Below, in pieces: positions 34,652-44,509 of a DNA stretch of 64,000 nucleotides. A model generated the notes under the pieces. It was given only the letters and a program-made list of their open reading frames with translations. It was not told the DNA's origin and ran no database searches. The translations under genes and the position numbers were made by a program. The DNA is taken from NCBI RefSeq assembly GCF_011634775.1, contig NZ_JAALXT010000002.1, positions 1,054,001 to 1,118,000 on the forward strand, read 5' to 3'. Position 1 is the stretch's first letter, and each line of letters begins with the position of its first letter. This DNA comes from Thalassoroseus pseudoceratinae. GTDB taxonomy: Bacteria; Planctomycetota; Planctomycetia; Planctomycetales; Planctomycetaceae.

Positions 34652-37600
34652 CTACACGGATTGCTCAAGCCGCAAGTGCTTGGAAAGAAACTCCACGAGT
34701 GGATCACCGGCGATCTCAGGATTAGGAAGAACGAGATATGCACTGAGGTGATCCACAACTCGTAAATCCGAACCGATTCGCTGTTTTAACCGATTGATCT
34801 TGTCTCGATCTGAATATCCGAGGACGGCGAAACGGTCTTCAAGTCGGATGTCGGCGATGCCCCAACTTGCGGCGAGCAACTGCATGTTTCGCACCGCGAT
34901 CAACCGTTCGGTTGGTTCGGGAATTGGCCCGAAGCGGTCGCGAAATTCTTCCTTGATGGATGCAAGTTCCTGGAAAGTTTGAACCGCTGAAAGTTTGCGG
35001 TACATCTCGATTTTCTGCCGCCCGTGCGGAATGTACTCCTGCGGGATGAAAGCGGAGACCGGCAGGTTCGTGTTAACATGCACGTGCTCGCGGATCGGTT
35101 CGCCCTTAAGGCGATGCACGGCGTTTTCAAGCAGTTGGCAATACAACTCGTAACCGACGGATGCAATGTGCCCGCTTTGCTCGTTGCCGAGAATGTTGCC
35201 CGCCCCGCGGATTTCCAAATCCCGCATGGCAATACGAAAACCGCTACCGAGTTCGCTGTACTCTTCGATCGCTTTGAGCCGCTTAGTGGCGTCGCTCGTC
35301 AGAATTTTGCCTTCTTCGAGCAGCAAATAACAGTACGCCCGGTGCTTGTATCGACCGACACGCCCCCGCAATTGATGCAACTCGGCCAATCCATATTTGT
35401 CGGCTTGGTGAATGAAGATTGTGTTCGCGTTGGGAATATCCAGACCGGATTCAATAATCGTCGTCGCCACTAAAACGTCGAGCCGACCGGACACGAAATC
35501 GTACATCACCGTTTCGAGTTCATCGCCGGTCATTTGCCCATGACCGATTCCGATGTTCGCTTCCGGAACGATTTTCTGAATGCGGTCGGCAATCCGTTGG
35601 ATGTTGTAAACGCGGTTGTGGACGAAATACACCTGCCCACCGCGGTTGAGTTCCCGCACGATGGCTGAGCGGATGAGGTGTTCATCGAAACGGCTGATCC
35701 GAGTTTCGATCGGCACGCGATCTTGCGGCGCGGTGGTGAGGTTGGAAATGTCACGAATGCCAAGAACCGCCATGTGCAGGGTTCGCGGAATTGGCGTGGC
35801 CGAGAGCGTGAGGACATCCACCTCCAATCGCATCCGCTTCAGCATTTCCTTGTGATCGACCCCGAACCGTTGTTCTTCGTCGATAATGAGCAATCCCAGG
35901 TCGCGGAAGCGGACATCTTTTTGCACGAGTCGGTGTGTTCCGATCACGATATCGACGTTGCCCGTCGCCATGCGTTCGAGAATTTCCCGCTGTTCCCGTT
36001 TGGAGCGAAACCGCGAGAGTACATCAATAGACACCGGAAACTCGGCCATTCGCTCGCAAAAACTGCGAAAGTGCTGTTCCGCGAGTACGGTGGTCGGCAC
36101 CAAGATGGCAACTTGTCGGCCGGAATCCACCATTTTGAACGCGGCCCGCATCGCGACTTCCGTCTTACCGAAACCGACGTCGCCGCAAATGAGCCGGTCC
36201 ATCGGCCGTGGCCGCATCAGGTCGGCTTTGCACTCGGCGATGGCGTGGTCTTGGTCTTCCGTTTCCACATACGGAAACGCAGCGGCGAATTCATTGACCC
36301 AATCGCTATCCGGCGGGCAGGCAACACCGGGTTTGGCTTCACGAGCGGCTTGCAGACGAATCATATCCGCCGCCATATCCCGAACCGATTCCGCGGCTTT
36401 TTCCTTTTTCTTCGCCCAACTCTTGCCACCGAGTTTAGAAAGTGGCGGGGAACTCTTGGCGGCACCGACGTATTTCTGCACCAGATGAATCAGCGAGACC
36501 GGCACCAGAATTCGCACGGAGTCGGCAAATTCGATCGCAAGGTGTTCCTCGGCTTGGTCGTCTTTTTCCAGGATCTCCATCCCGCGAAAACGCCCGATTC
36601 CATGCGAGAGATGAACGACCAGATCACCGGGACGAAGATCGAGAAACGTATCGAGTGCCCGGGATTCCCCGTGTCGCCGTTTCCGACGTGGTGCTCGTCG
36701 GACATCGGTCCGCCCGAACAATTGGGCGTCACTAAGCACGACAAGATTTTCACTGCCAAGCCGAAATCCTTCACCAACCCGTCCCAAACACAGGTGAATC
36801 CGTGATGCGATTTCGTCATCAAGGTCGGCGAGCATTTCCGAAAGCCGCCGTTGTTCGCCTTCGTTGTGACAGGCGAGCAACACCGTTTCGTCCGGTTGCA
36901 AAGCCGATGCTAATTCCAGCAGAACATCCGAACGCGGACCGGCGAACTTTTCGATGCTCTCCACTTGGAGTTGGCAGTGCACATCTTCGACCGCATCACC
37001 AATCGCGGACAACGTGACCGTGCTAAATTGACGAGCCTTTGCGAGCGTTGGTTCGACATCGAATAACCCCGGCGGCCGCCCCAGCCGATCTAAATATGCA
37101 TGCCCTTCCTGGACCATGTCCGGCAGTTCGACGAAACCGATCCATGCGGTCTCTGGAAGATCATCCAGGAAACTCGCGGTTGCGGATTCATCATTGGAAT
37201 CTGGGGAAATCACGGTGATCGAGATGGAATCGAGATCCTCAAGTTTCCGCTGGGTTTCGACATCGAAGCGGCGAATGGATTCGATTTCGTCCCCAAAGAA
37301 TTCGACGCGGTACGGATCGACGGCGTCCGGCGGAAACAGATCGAGAATACCCCCATGCATGCTAAATTCACCGGGAGCTTCCAATGCGGGAACCCGATCG
37401 AAACCACGGTCGATCAACCATTGCATGAGGTCATCGGACTCGACCTCAAGTCCAACGTGCAGACGCCGTGTTCCATCGGCACGATTCTGAGCGGACGGAA
37501 CCGGTTGTAGCAACGCCGGCAAACTGGTGACGATCAGCGATGGTGGTTCCGGACCGGATACGGCTTGCAGAATCCGCAGTCGCCCGCCGAATACCGAGTC

Positions 37601-37909
37601 GGCGATGCTCTGTTCATCGGGCATCGTCGCCCAAGCTGGAAAAATTTCGGGGGTTAGATCGCCAAAGTTTGCCACGTCGAGAGCGAAGTCATCGACATCC
37701 GCAATCCGTGGCAGCACGACAACGACTGGTCCTTTTGACTCCTCGGCAAGAGTCAGGCTGGCCAGCGCGCACGCGGAACCCCACGTTCCGTCGAGACTCG
37801 CGTGCCCTCCCGATCGGAGCGTGCTGAGAACCTCATCGAAACCCGGCAACCGACGAATACAACTCGTCAGTTCGTTCAATCCGTGAATAACTTGCCGTAT
37901 GGTTGGCAT
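34652..37909 (-). CDS. mfd: Transcription-repair coupling factor Mfd
   Basis: A 1085-residue SF2 translocase that removes stalled RNA polymerase at DNA damage and recruits UvrA. Order: UvrB-like N-terminal part (GEFSMHGGILDLFPPDAVDPYRVEFFGDEIESIR near 180-215), RNA-polymerase-binding CarD-like domain (GDLVVHLSHGIGRF ~428-441), Walker A GDVGFGKTE (~576-584), Walker B IIDEEQRFGV, then the RecG-like motor (RVGRYKHRAYCYLL) and C-terminal TRCF domain. It is complete and of normal length. ATG 37909 is used because the family N-terminus begins there; an in-frame extension to 37990 has no support. It is a single gene, convergent with the EF-hand gene. Confidence 0.95.
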   Translation of the reverse strand: MPTIRQVIHGLNELTSCIRRLPGFDEVLSTLRSGGHASLDGTWGSACALASLTLAEESKGPVVVVLPRIADVDDFALDVANFGDLTPEIFPAWATMPDEQSIADSVFGGRLRILQAVSGPEPPSLIVTSLPALLQPVPSAQNRADGTRRLHVGLEVESDDLMQWLIDRGFDRVPALEAPGEFSMHGGILDLFPPDAVDPYRVEFFGDEIESIRRFDVETQRKLEDLDSISITVISPDSNDESATASFLDDLPETAWIGFVELPDMVQEGHAYLDRLGRPPGLFDVEPTLAKARQFSTVTLSAIGDAVEDVHCQLQVESIEKFAGPRSDVLLELASALQPDETVLLACHNEGEQRRLSEMLADLDDEIASRIHLCLGRVGEGFRLGSENLVVLSDAQLFGRTDVRRAPRRKRRHGESRALDTFLDLRPGDLVVHLSHGIGRFRGMEILEKDDQAEEHLAIEFADSVRILVPVSLIHLVQKYVGAAKSSPPLSKLGGKSWAKKKEKAAESVRDMAADMIRLQAAREAKPGVACPPDSDWVNEFAAAFPYVETEDQDHAIAECKADLMRPRPMDRLICGDVGFGKTEVAMRAAFKMVDSGRQVAILVPTTVLAEQHFRSFCERMAEFPVSIDVLSRFRSKREQREILERMATGNVDIVIGTHRLVQKDVRFRDLGLLIIDEEQRFGVDHKEMLKRMRLEVDVLTLSATPIPRTLHMAVLGIRDISNLTTAPQDRVPIETRISRFDEHLIRSAIVRELNRGGQVYFVHNRVYNIQRIADRIQKIVPEANIGIGHGQMTGDELETVMYDFVSGRLDVLVATTIIESGLDIPNANTIFIHQADKYGLAELHQLRGRVGRYKHRAYCYLLLEEGKILTSDATKRLKAIEEYSELGSGFRIAMRDLEIRGAGNILGNEQSGHIASVGYELYCQLLENAVHRLKGEPIREHVHVNTNLPVSAFIPQEYIPHGRQKIEMYRKLSAVQTFQELASIKEEFRDRFGPIPEPTERLIAVRNMQLLAASWGIADIRLEDRFAVLGYSDRDKINRLKQRIGSDLRVVDHLSAYLVLPNPEIAGDPLVEFLSKHLRLEQSV

Positions 37910-38057
37910 TGACCGTACAACGGTCTTCTGTGTCCGCGATGGCGACGAAAACTCCGTTGTCCCCGCTGCGTCGCGAGACAGAACCCGCAATTGGAACCGT
38001 GAAACCGTTATCGAGAAATTTTAGCGAACCGAGGCGGCTTGGCAATATCTTCTCGGC

Positions 38058-39545
38058 TCAGACCGTCGGTGCCCATGTGGTGTTCTGCTCGAACGGGAAC
38101 ATGGGGCGACGACGATTTTGAAAGCGGAGTTGCGTCATGTCGGCACACGTCGAGCCGGGTGTGTTGACCCGTAGAAAGCTCGGGCAGACTTCGGAGTATG
38201 CCGCCAATGGTGCATTGACTCCTTTCGCCACGAGAATATCGAACGCCGCAGGGTCAAGTTGTCCCGATCGAACTTGCTCCAAGCTGAACGGTACCATTCG
38301 CCGCGAAGTCAGCATGATCGTGACACCGGAATCTGTGGTGACAACTGCGGTTGGTCCTTGATCAAATTTCATGATTCCGCCATGTCGCGGTTTCGACTCT
38401 TGGAATTTCCCGTCGTGAAGACTTTCGACGGTAACAGTGGTGTGGAATGGCTCGCCATGTTGATCATCCACGTGCCCGCCAAGCGAAAGTTCAACCCGTG
38501 TTCCGGTTTCGATCTGACGACACGCTTCGACGGCCTTTGGATCGTAGAGACACACAAACGCTCGCCCGCGATTTCGTTGGTGCAGTGCATGTAGCAGCGT
38601 TGTGCCGTCGGCAGCGGATCCCCCACCTACGTTGTCACCCATATCGAGCAAGCACACGGGACCGGGGATCGAATCACACTGTTCGAGTGCCGCATCGACG
38701 CTGAGCAATCGACCGCGAAAATCATCACGGTGTTCCCACAAACGCATGGCCAATTCGTTCGCGGTTTGTGTCGCCAATTCGGGGTTGTCGTTGGTGATGG
38801 CAATCGTGGCGGACCCCATCTCGTCCACATCCGCGTAAGGAAATCCGAGAACGATACTGTTGGAGAGCACTTCGGGGCGTGAGAGTTGCGCGTTCGCGAA
38901 CTCGTAGTGTGGTCGGAAATGGTCTTCGCTTGTCATTTGGCGTTCGATGTTGATGGCCAATGGCGGGAATGTGGCGGACATGGTCGGGCGGATCTCGCCA
39001 CGTAACGTTCGTACCATCATTTTCGCTGCTTCAATGCCCCGATCGCGTTGATCGAGGTGCGGGTTACTCCGGTAGGCGATCAGGGCATCCACACTGTCCA
39101 CCATCTGTCGGGACAGATTCGCATGGGCGTCGATGGTGCCGATGATGGGGATTTCTGGTCCAAGTTGCTGTCGAACTTTCGCCAACCAATGCCCATCTGC
39201 GTCGGGGAAACGTTCGCTGACGGTTGCACCGTGGGGAGCGACGAGAAGACCGTCCAGTTCACCGGCTTGGCTCAATGAGGATTCGATCTCATCCAGCAAA
39301 AAGTCGAATGCATCCGCCGTGATTGTTCCCGAGGGCAGTGCTCGGGCGGCGAAAACCGGAACGGCTTCAATTTGTGCGTCATCCAACCCCGCGAAGAAAC
39401 CGCCAACTTCATGATGTGCGTCTTGCCACGCTGTTCGCATGGCCGAACTGGTTTGCCAGGTCCATGTTTCAAACAGTTCGACAGTCGTCGGTTTGGGGAC
39501 GAATGTGTTGGACTCATGCAGCAATGCGACAATGCCAACTCGCAT
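38058..39545 (-). CDS. M81 family (MlrC-like) metallopeptidase
   Basis: A 495-residue protein with the DUF1485/MlrC N-terminal domain and MlrC C-terminal domain. Visible: MRVGIVALLHESNTFVPKPT at the start, LLVAPHGATVSERFPDADG, IGTIDAHANLSRQMVDSVDALIAYRSNPHLDQRDRG with metal-binding Asp/His, and GPVCLLDMGDNVGGGSAADGT. M81 includes microcystinase C, but most members sit in catabolic loci and their substrates are unknown. Here it faces an RraA-like gene across ~150 bases and precedes a Gfo/Idh/MocA oxidoreductase nearby, which hints at small-molecule breakdown. Confidence 0.88.
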   Translation of the reverse strand: MRVGIVALLHESNTFVPKPTTVELFETWTWQTSSAMRTAWQDAHHEVGGFFAGLDDAQIEAVPVFAARALPSGTITADAFDFLLDEIESSLSQAGELDGLLVAPHGATVSERFPDADGHWLAKVRQQLGPEIPIIGTIDAHANLSRQMVDSVDALIAYRSNPHLDQRDRGIEAAKMMVRTLRGEIRPTMSATFPPLAINIERQMTSEDHFRPHYEFANAQLSRPEVLSNSIVLGFPYADVDEMGSATIAITNDNPELATQTANELAMRLWEHRDDFRGRLLSVDAALEQCDSIPGPVCLLDMGDNVGGGSAADGTTLLHALHQRNRGRAFVCLYDPKAVEACRQIETGTRVELSLGGHVDDQHGEPFHTTVTVESLHDGKFQESKPRHGGIMKFDQGPTAVVTTDSGVTIMLTSRRMVPFSLEQVRSGQLDPAAFDILVAKGVNAPLAAYSEVCPSFLRVNTPGSTCADMTQLRFQNRRRPMFPFEQNTTWAPTV

Positions 39546-39692
39546 AAAACTCAATCTCGGGGTTGAGAGGAAAATGGGACGCGTTTTTTCGTTGGTAGGG
39601 ATGACAGCGAGCGACGGTTTACAGCATAATCACAAGTCATTGTTGATGCGATGCCTCACGCACCTGAAAATTTCACCAAGGCTGATTGACCG

Positions 39693-40361
39693 ATGACGAA
39701 TGCGACTCCGGACACAATTTCTCTGGATATGATGCGGGAGTGTTTTTATTCCGCGGTGGTTTGCGATGCGTTGGATGCACACGGTTTTCGTCGGCAATCA
39801 CCACGGGTGGCGTTGCCGCCTTGGACCGTTGACGGCGTTTTGATCGGACGCTGCAAGACGACGCTGTGGGCCGACATGTTCCATGAGGACCCGGAGCCGT
39901 ATGCGTTGGAACTCAAAGCGGTTGATAGCTGCCAACCGGATGATGTGTTGATCGCGGCGGCGGGTGGCTCAGTGCAATCGGGGATTTGGGGCGAGTTGCT
40001 TTCGACGGCCGCTCGAAACACCGGTTGCGTGGGTTCGATTGTCGACGGAGCCGTGCGAGATGTGCAGAAGATGCGGGCGATGCAGTTCCCGGTCTTTGCA
40101 AGAGGAACTTGCATTTACGACAGCCAGCATCGGCAACGTGTCATTGATGTCGATGTGCCGGTGGAAATCGACGGCGTAAAATTCTCGCCTGGGGATTTGG
40201 TCGTCGCGGATGTCGATGGCGTGGTCGTCGTGCCGCAGGAAATCGAGACGGAAGTCGTGCGATCCGCATGGGAGAAAGTGCACGCGGAAAACATCACCCG
40301 CGATGCCATCAAAGATGGTATGAAAGCCACAGAGGCGTGGGAGAAGTACGGCGTGCTGTAA
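39693..40361 (+). CDS. RraA-like family protein
   Basis: A 222-residue protein of the RraA/HMG-CHA aldolase-like fold. The family signature is GELLSTAARNTGCVGSIVDGAVRDV, with the Asp and Arg that bind metal and substrate in the aldolases, then GDLVVADVDGVVVVP. RraA itself inhibits RNase E, but many members are 4-hydroxy-4-methyl-2-oxoglutarate aldolases or other lyases. The extended C-terminus (ENITRDAIKDGMKATEAWEKYGVL) and the catabolic neighbours favour an enzyme. The exact substrate is unknown. Confidence 0.82.
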   Translation: MTNATPDTISLDMMRECFYSAVVCDALDAHGFRRQSPRVALPPWTVDGVLIGRCKTTLWADMFHEDPEPYALELKAVDSCQPDDVLIAAAGGSVQSGIWGELLSTAARNTGCVGSIVDGAVRDVQKMRAMQFPVFARGTCIYDSQHRQRVIDVDVPVEIDGVKFSPGDLVVADVDGVVVVPQEIETEVVRSAWEKVHAENITRDAIKDGMKATEAWEKYGVL

Positions 40362-40405
40362 AGCAGCCAATCCGCCGACTTCCGTCGACGGATTGGCAAA
40401 TGGAA

Positions 40406-41485
40406 TTACTCGGCTGGTTTCTTCGGGTTGTCGGGGTCTTTGGGCAACGGCAACTCGACGCGTTGGCCGGTCCAAGACGATTGGTAAATCGCCAGGATCA
40501 GTTCCACGCTCTTGCGGCCTTCGTATCCATCGACGACTGGGTCTTTGCCGGCTTCGATGGATTCCAAGAGTTCCTCGAACTGCTTTTGATGACCGACGAA
40601 ACTGATCGCTTTCGGATCGCTCGCACCACCGGTTCCCCCTTGGGCAGCGAACTTCTGGCGGATTTCCTCGTCTTCGGGCGTTTCGTCGGCAAAGGTCCAG
40701 AGCAGAATGCTGTCCTGCTCGACAATCGCCGATCCCTTAGTGCCGTGGATTTCAGTTTTCTTGAGCAACCCGGGAAACGCGCTGGTGGTCGCTTCGAGCA
40801 CACCAACCGCACCCGATTTGAACTTCACGCAGGCGACGCCAGTGTCTTCGACTTCGATGCGTTCATGAGCCAGCGTGTCGGTGAGACCACAGACTTGGTC
40901 GACATCACCCATGAGCCAGTACAGCAAATCCACGTTGTGGATCGCTTGGTTCATGTAGGCTCCACCGCCATCAAGTTTCCAGGTGCCTCGCCATCCGCCG
41001 CTGTCATAATACTCTTGTGACCTCCACCATTTCACGTAGGTGTCGCCCAGGGTAAGTTTGCCGAATCGTCCGTCGGTGATCGCTTTTTTCAACGCCATGT
41101 TCGCTTCACTGAAGCGGCTCGGCATGATGGTCGCGAGCTTTACACCGTTCTTTTCACACGCATTGATGATTTGATCACAGCGATCCAGCGTGATTTCCAG
41201 CGGTTTCTCGACGACCACGTGTTTGCCCGCATTCGCGGCGGCGACAGCCGGGTCTAAATGGACTCCGCTGGGCGTGCAAATAGTGACGATGTGCACATCC
41301 GGATCGGCCAACATTTCGCTGAGGTCGTGGTACGCTTTGCAGCCGCGTTCCTCGGCAAATTTGTCGGCGGCTTCGGCTCGCATGTCAAAGCAAGCCACAA
41401 GTTCCGCGTTCGGGATGTGGGCGATGGCTTCGGCGTGGAAGTTCGAGATCATCCCGCAGCCGACAATTCCAAAGCCGTGAGGCAT
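40406..41485 (-). CDS. Gfo/Idh/MocA family oxidoreductase
   Basis: A 359-residue NAD(P)-dependent dehydrogenase. The N-terminal Rossmann fold has GIVGCGMISNFHAEA, followed by VTICTPSGVH and the EKP motif in HVVVEKPLEI. The catalytic region GGWRGTWKLDGGGAYMNQAIHNVDLLYWLMG has the His that follows in this family. It likely oxidises a sugar, inositol or similar polyol. ATG 41485 follows GAGGAA eight bases upstream, which fixes the start. It converges with the RraA-like gene, so the two are not one transcript. Confidence 0.9.
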   Translation of the reverse strand: MPHGFGIVGCGMISNFHAEAIAHIPNAELVACFDMRAEAADKFAEERGCKAYHDLSEMLADPDVHIVTICTPSGVHLDPAVAAANAGKHVVVEKPLEITLDRCDQIINACEKNGVKLATIMPSRFSEANMALKKAITDGRFGKLTLGDTYVKWWRSQEYYDSGGWRGTWKLDGGGAYMNQAIHNVDLLYWLMGDVDQVCGLTDTLAHERIEVEDTGVACVKFKSGAVGVLEATTSAFPGLLKKTEIHGTKGSAIVEQDSILLWTFADETPEDEEIRQKFAAQGGTGGASDPKAISFVGHQKQFEELLESIEAGKDPVVDGYEGRKSVELILAIYQSSWTGQRVELPLPKDPDNPKKPAE

Positions 41486-41624
41486 GGGTGAGTTCCTCTT
41501 CTGATAACTACGATTTTTTATTCGTCGCGATTCTCGCCGGTGACGCTCGGAATAACAACCCATTGCATCCGGAAAGCGGCGATTTTCGGGCTAGTTCAAC
41601 GCGGAAAAGCGGGGAAGAGTCCGG

Positions 41625-42638
41625 CTAATAGTCACTTTGGTTGAGAATTCCCTCACCGTGCAGCGAACCGGCCGACGTGACGAGTTTGAGGTACACGTCC
41701 GCTTGGATGGAATCGCTGATGGGGCGAGCACTCCCGTCACAGAATGCGAAATGAACGATGTCTTGGTGGTTCGAGGCCGGTCGGAGTCCGCCGCTATCAC
41801 GACGACCGTTGATCTGAGAATCCTCCAGGAGTTCAACCCCCGTCCAATCAAGAATATCGTCGACGGTGCCCGACTTGTTATGCAACTTCGTGGAACCAAA
41901 TTCCACATCATCGGTGTCGATGGCAAAAATGAGCGAATACATGGAAGTCGTCCCCCAAGTGCCAGTCGGGTTCGTGGATGCGGAAAGATCAACACGCGGA
42001 TCACTATTCTCACCGAGCAGAAGTGTGTTGCTAATGCCGTCACCCTGGGAGACAAAACCGAAGCCCATGCGTCGGGAATCCGTCGATGTCTTCTGCCAGA
42101 GCACGCCCGTTGCGTAGCCCAATCGGTTTGGTGCACCGGTCACGAGTTCCTCGGCAATCCGACTCGCGGTGTGATGGTTCACATTGACTCCGCTCGTGTC
42201 GTAAAAAATGCCACCGTTAGCCACATAGCTCAGTGCGTTGGCTTGTCGAGTGCGGGCGAGGTCATCCGGACAACTGAAAACTTCGAGCCAAATTTCCGTA
42301 TCGGTTGAGGAATCAATCACACCATCCTGGCGAACTTGCCTCGCGACCCCGGAAGCGTCAAGATCATCAAGCAGGTGGATCGGCCAAGTCGTTGGGATGC
42401 CGCCACCCTGTGTGCGGACGTGGGGCAATTGATCACCGTGAGCACTGGCATCGTTGATCATTGCCAATGCAATGTTGCGAATGTTGTTGAGACATTTTAC
42501 ACGTCGTGCCGCCGCTCGGGCACTTTGAACGGCGGGGGCAATCAGGGAAATGAGAACCGCGATGATCGAGATGACCACCAAAAGTTCGATCAACGTAAAA
42601 CCGGGACGAAATCTTCGAGAGTTGGCGGGAACGAACAT
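41625..42638 (-). CDS. DUF1559 pilin-like protein
   Basis: A 337-residue planctomycete DUF1559 protein. The N-terminus has a type IV prepilin cleavage/methylation signal and helix ([41 protein letters not shown]), so it should be processed by prepilin peptidase. The C-terminal H-x9-DG motif is [12 protein letters not shown]. It is thought to be a surface or envelope pseudopilin, with unknown function. Unlike the copy at 56445, no small lipoprotein partner is adjacent. ATG 42638 is used; a TTG at 42656 preceded by AGGA is also in frame. Confidence 0.88.
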   Translation of the reverse strand: MFVPANSRRFRPGFTLIELLVVISIIAVLISLIAPAVQSARAAARRVKCLNNIRNIALAMINDASAHGDQLPHVRTQGGGIPTTWPIHLLDDLDASGVARQVRQDGVIDSSTDTEIWLEVFSCPDDLARTRQANALSYVANGGIFYDTSGVNVNHHTASRIAEELVTGAPNRLGYATGVLWQKTSTDSRRMGFGFVSQGDGISNTLLLGENSDPRVDLSASTNPTGTWGTTSMYSLIFAIDTDDVEFGSTKLHNKSGTVDDILDWTGVELLEDSQINGRRDSGGLRPASNHQDIVHFAFCDGSARPISDSIQADVYLKLVTSAGSLHGEGILNQSDY

Positions 42639-42835
42639 GCGAATCCCATCGTTCAAAATGATGTCCTATGACTTGAGGCCGTGTCATCGGACGAGCAAAA
42701 TCGGGTGTTGATCATTTCCAGCGGCGGTCCTGCCTCTTTCAATTCCAGGCTGATCGAGGCTTTGGTCTTGAAGTCTGCCATCAACTTCGCTGAACTATCG
42801 GAAGTTCAAATTCTTCGATTGTGAAAATAGGCACG

Positions 42836-44335
42836 ATGGAAAACACGTTAATCATCGGTTTGGAAGTTCACGTTCAGTTGTTGACACAGACCAAGTTGTT
42901 TTGTGGCTGTCTGAACCGATTCAACCCCGACGAACCCAACACGCAAACTTGCCCCGTCTGTCTCGGGCTTCCGGGGGCGTTGCCGGTGATGAATCGCAAG
43001 GCGGTCGAACTGGCGACGAAAGCCGGACTCGCGTTGCATTGCGAGATTTCTTCGTTCACCAAGTGGGACCGCAAGCAGTATTACTATCCGGATTTACCGA
43101 AGGCGTATCAACTCAGCCAATACGATTTACCGATCTGCCATGATGGCTATCTCGACGTCACGTTCACCGAGAACGACGAAGAAAAGTCCACACGGGTCGG
43201 GATCATTCGGGCGCACCTGGAAGAAGATGCCGGCAAGAATTCGCACGATGAATCCGGTCGCGGTGGAGATAGCCGTATCGACTTGAACCGCTGCGGGACG
43301 CCATTGTTGGAGATCGTCACGGAACCGGAAATCCGATCAGCCGCCGAAGCGAAAGCGTTTCTCGAGGATATGCGACTGCTGATGACATATCTGGGCGTCT
43401 CGGATTGCAACATGCAAGAGGGGTCGCTGCGGTGTGATGCCAACGTCAATTGGCATATTCCTCAGCCGGACGGACACATCGCTGCGACACCGATCACCGA
43501 GATCAAAAACCTCAACACGTTCCGCGGTGTCGAGGCGGCGATTCTGTACGAAGCGCATCGGCAACTCGATGAATTCGAACGCACCGGGCGAAAGTTGGGT
43601 GATCCGGGAGTCATGAAGGAAACTTGGGGTTGGGACGCCGATCGCGGGCAGACATATCTGCAACGCGGCAAAGAAGACGCCAGCGATTACCGCTACTTTC
43701 CTGATCCGGACTTGGTGCCAGTTACGATTACCGACGAGCAAACGCAAGCGGTTCAGGAATCTCTCGGCGAATTGCCCGCCGAACGACGCCAACGCTATGA
43801 AACCACGTGCGAACTTTCGCCCTACGATGCTGGGGTGATTATCGATCAGGGGCCTGACTTCGCGAACTATTTCGACGCCGTTCTCGATCGCTGCGGCAAC
43901 GGCAAGCAAGCGGCCAACTGGTGTACTCAGGATGTCCAACGGGAACTCAACGATCGTCAGATCTCGATCCGGGAGTTTCCGATTACTTCGGGGACGCTCG
44001 GCACACTCTTGAAACGAGTCGTGGACGGCAAAATCACAACAGGAAGTGCTCGGGAAATCTTCGGCGTCTTGATCGAAGAGGAATCATCGGACGATACTGG
44101 TCAACGCGTTGACGAGTTGATTGCCGAACGCGGTTTGGAAGTCGTCAATGACGAGAGTGCACTGGTCGGGGTGATCGACAAACTGATTGCCGAGAATCCC
44201 AAGATCGCCGAAGACGTCCGCGGCGGCAAACAACAAGCCGTCGGCCCGCTGATCGGTCGAGCCATGAAAGAACTCAAAGGAGCCGACCCGAAAGTCGTGC
44301 GTTCAATGCTCATCGAACGGATTCAACAAGGCTGA
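42836..44335 (+). CDS. gatB: Asp/Glu-tRNA amidotransferase subunit B GatB
   Basis: A 499-residue subunit of the GatCAB complex, which converts misacylated Glu-tRNA(Gln) or Asp-tRNA(Asn) to the correct amide. Clear segments: [95 protein letters not shown] and [11 protein letters not shown], plus the C-terminal YqeY-like tail. It is complete. gatA and gatC are not in the window. A terminator hairpin follows directly. Confidence 0.95.
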   Translation: MENTLIIGLEVHVQLLTQTKLFCGCLNRFNPDEPNTQTCPVCLGLPGALPVMNRKAVELATKAGLALHCEISSFTKWDRKQYYYPDLPKAYQLSQYDLPICHDGYLDVTFTENDEEKSTRVGIIRAHLEEDAGKNSHDESGRGGDSRIDLNRCGTPLLEIVTEPEIRSAAEAKAFLEDMRLLMTYLGVSDCNMQEGSLRCDANVNWHIPQPDGHIAATPITEIKNLNTFRGVEAAILYEAHRQLDEFERTGRKLGDPGVMKETWGWDADRGQTYLQRGKEDASDYRYFPDPDLVPVTITDEQTQAVQESLGELPAERRQRYETTCELSPYDAGVIIDQGPDFANYFDAVLDRCGNGKQAANWCTQDVQRELNDRQISIREFPITSGTLGTLLKRVVDGKITTGSAREIFGVLIEEESSDDTGQRVDELIAERGLEVVNDESALVGVIDKLIAENPKIAEDVRGGKQQAVGPLIGRAMKELKGADPKVVRSMLIERIQQG

Positions 44336-44336
44336 C

Positions 44337-44361
44337 GGAAGCAAACACTGCTTCGTCTTTT
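44337..44361 (+). terminator. Intrinsic terminator after gatB
   Basis: The stem GAAGCA (44338-44343) / TGCTTC (44349-44354) has a five-base loop and is followed by GTCTTTT. It starts three bases after the gatB stop. The six-base stem makes this a moderate candidate. Confidence 0.5.
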
Positions 44362-44371
44362 AACTTCCAAC

Positions 44372-44451
44372 AGTGTGCCACGGCTCTGTAAGCCGTGCTT
44401 TCTTCAATGTCTTACGATCGCTCGGCATGGTTCACAGAACCGTGGCACACT
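44372..44451. repeat. Bipartite palindromic intergenic element
   Basis: An 80-base element with outer inverted repeats AGTGTGCCACGG (44372-44383) and CCGTGGCACACT (44440-44451). Inside are two hairpins: CACGGCT-ctgta-AGCCGTG on the left and an imperfect CATGGTTcacagAACCGTG on the right. It lies between the convergent gatB and FadL-like genes. The two-hairpin plan recalls the elements at 12375 and 28858, but it lacks their GTAG foot and has its own core, so it is probably a third family. Confidence 0.7.
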
Positions 44452-44509
44452 TGGGTAGATTTCTCGTCGTTTGGGTAACAGTTGTTGGTCAGGCACTGAC
44501 TAAGAGGTA

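Noticed and set aside
35678-36805. 375-codon plus-strand open frame
   Set aside because: It lies wholly antisense within mfd, whose motifs across this stretch are intact.
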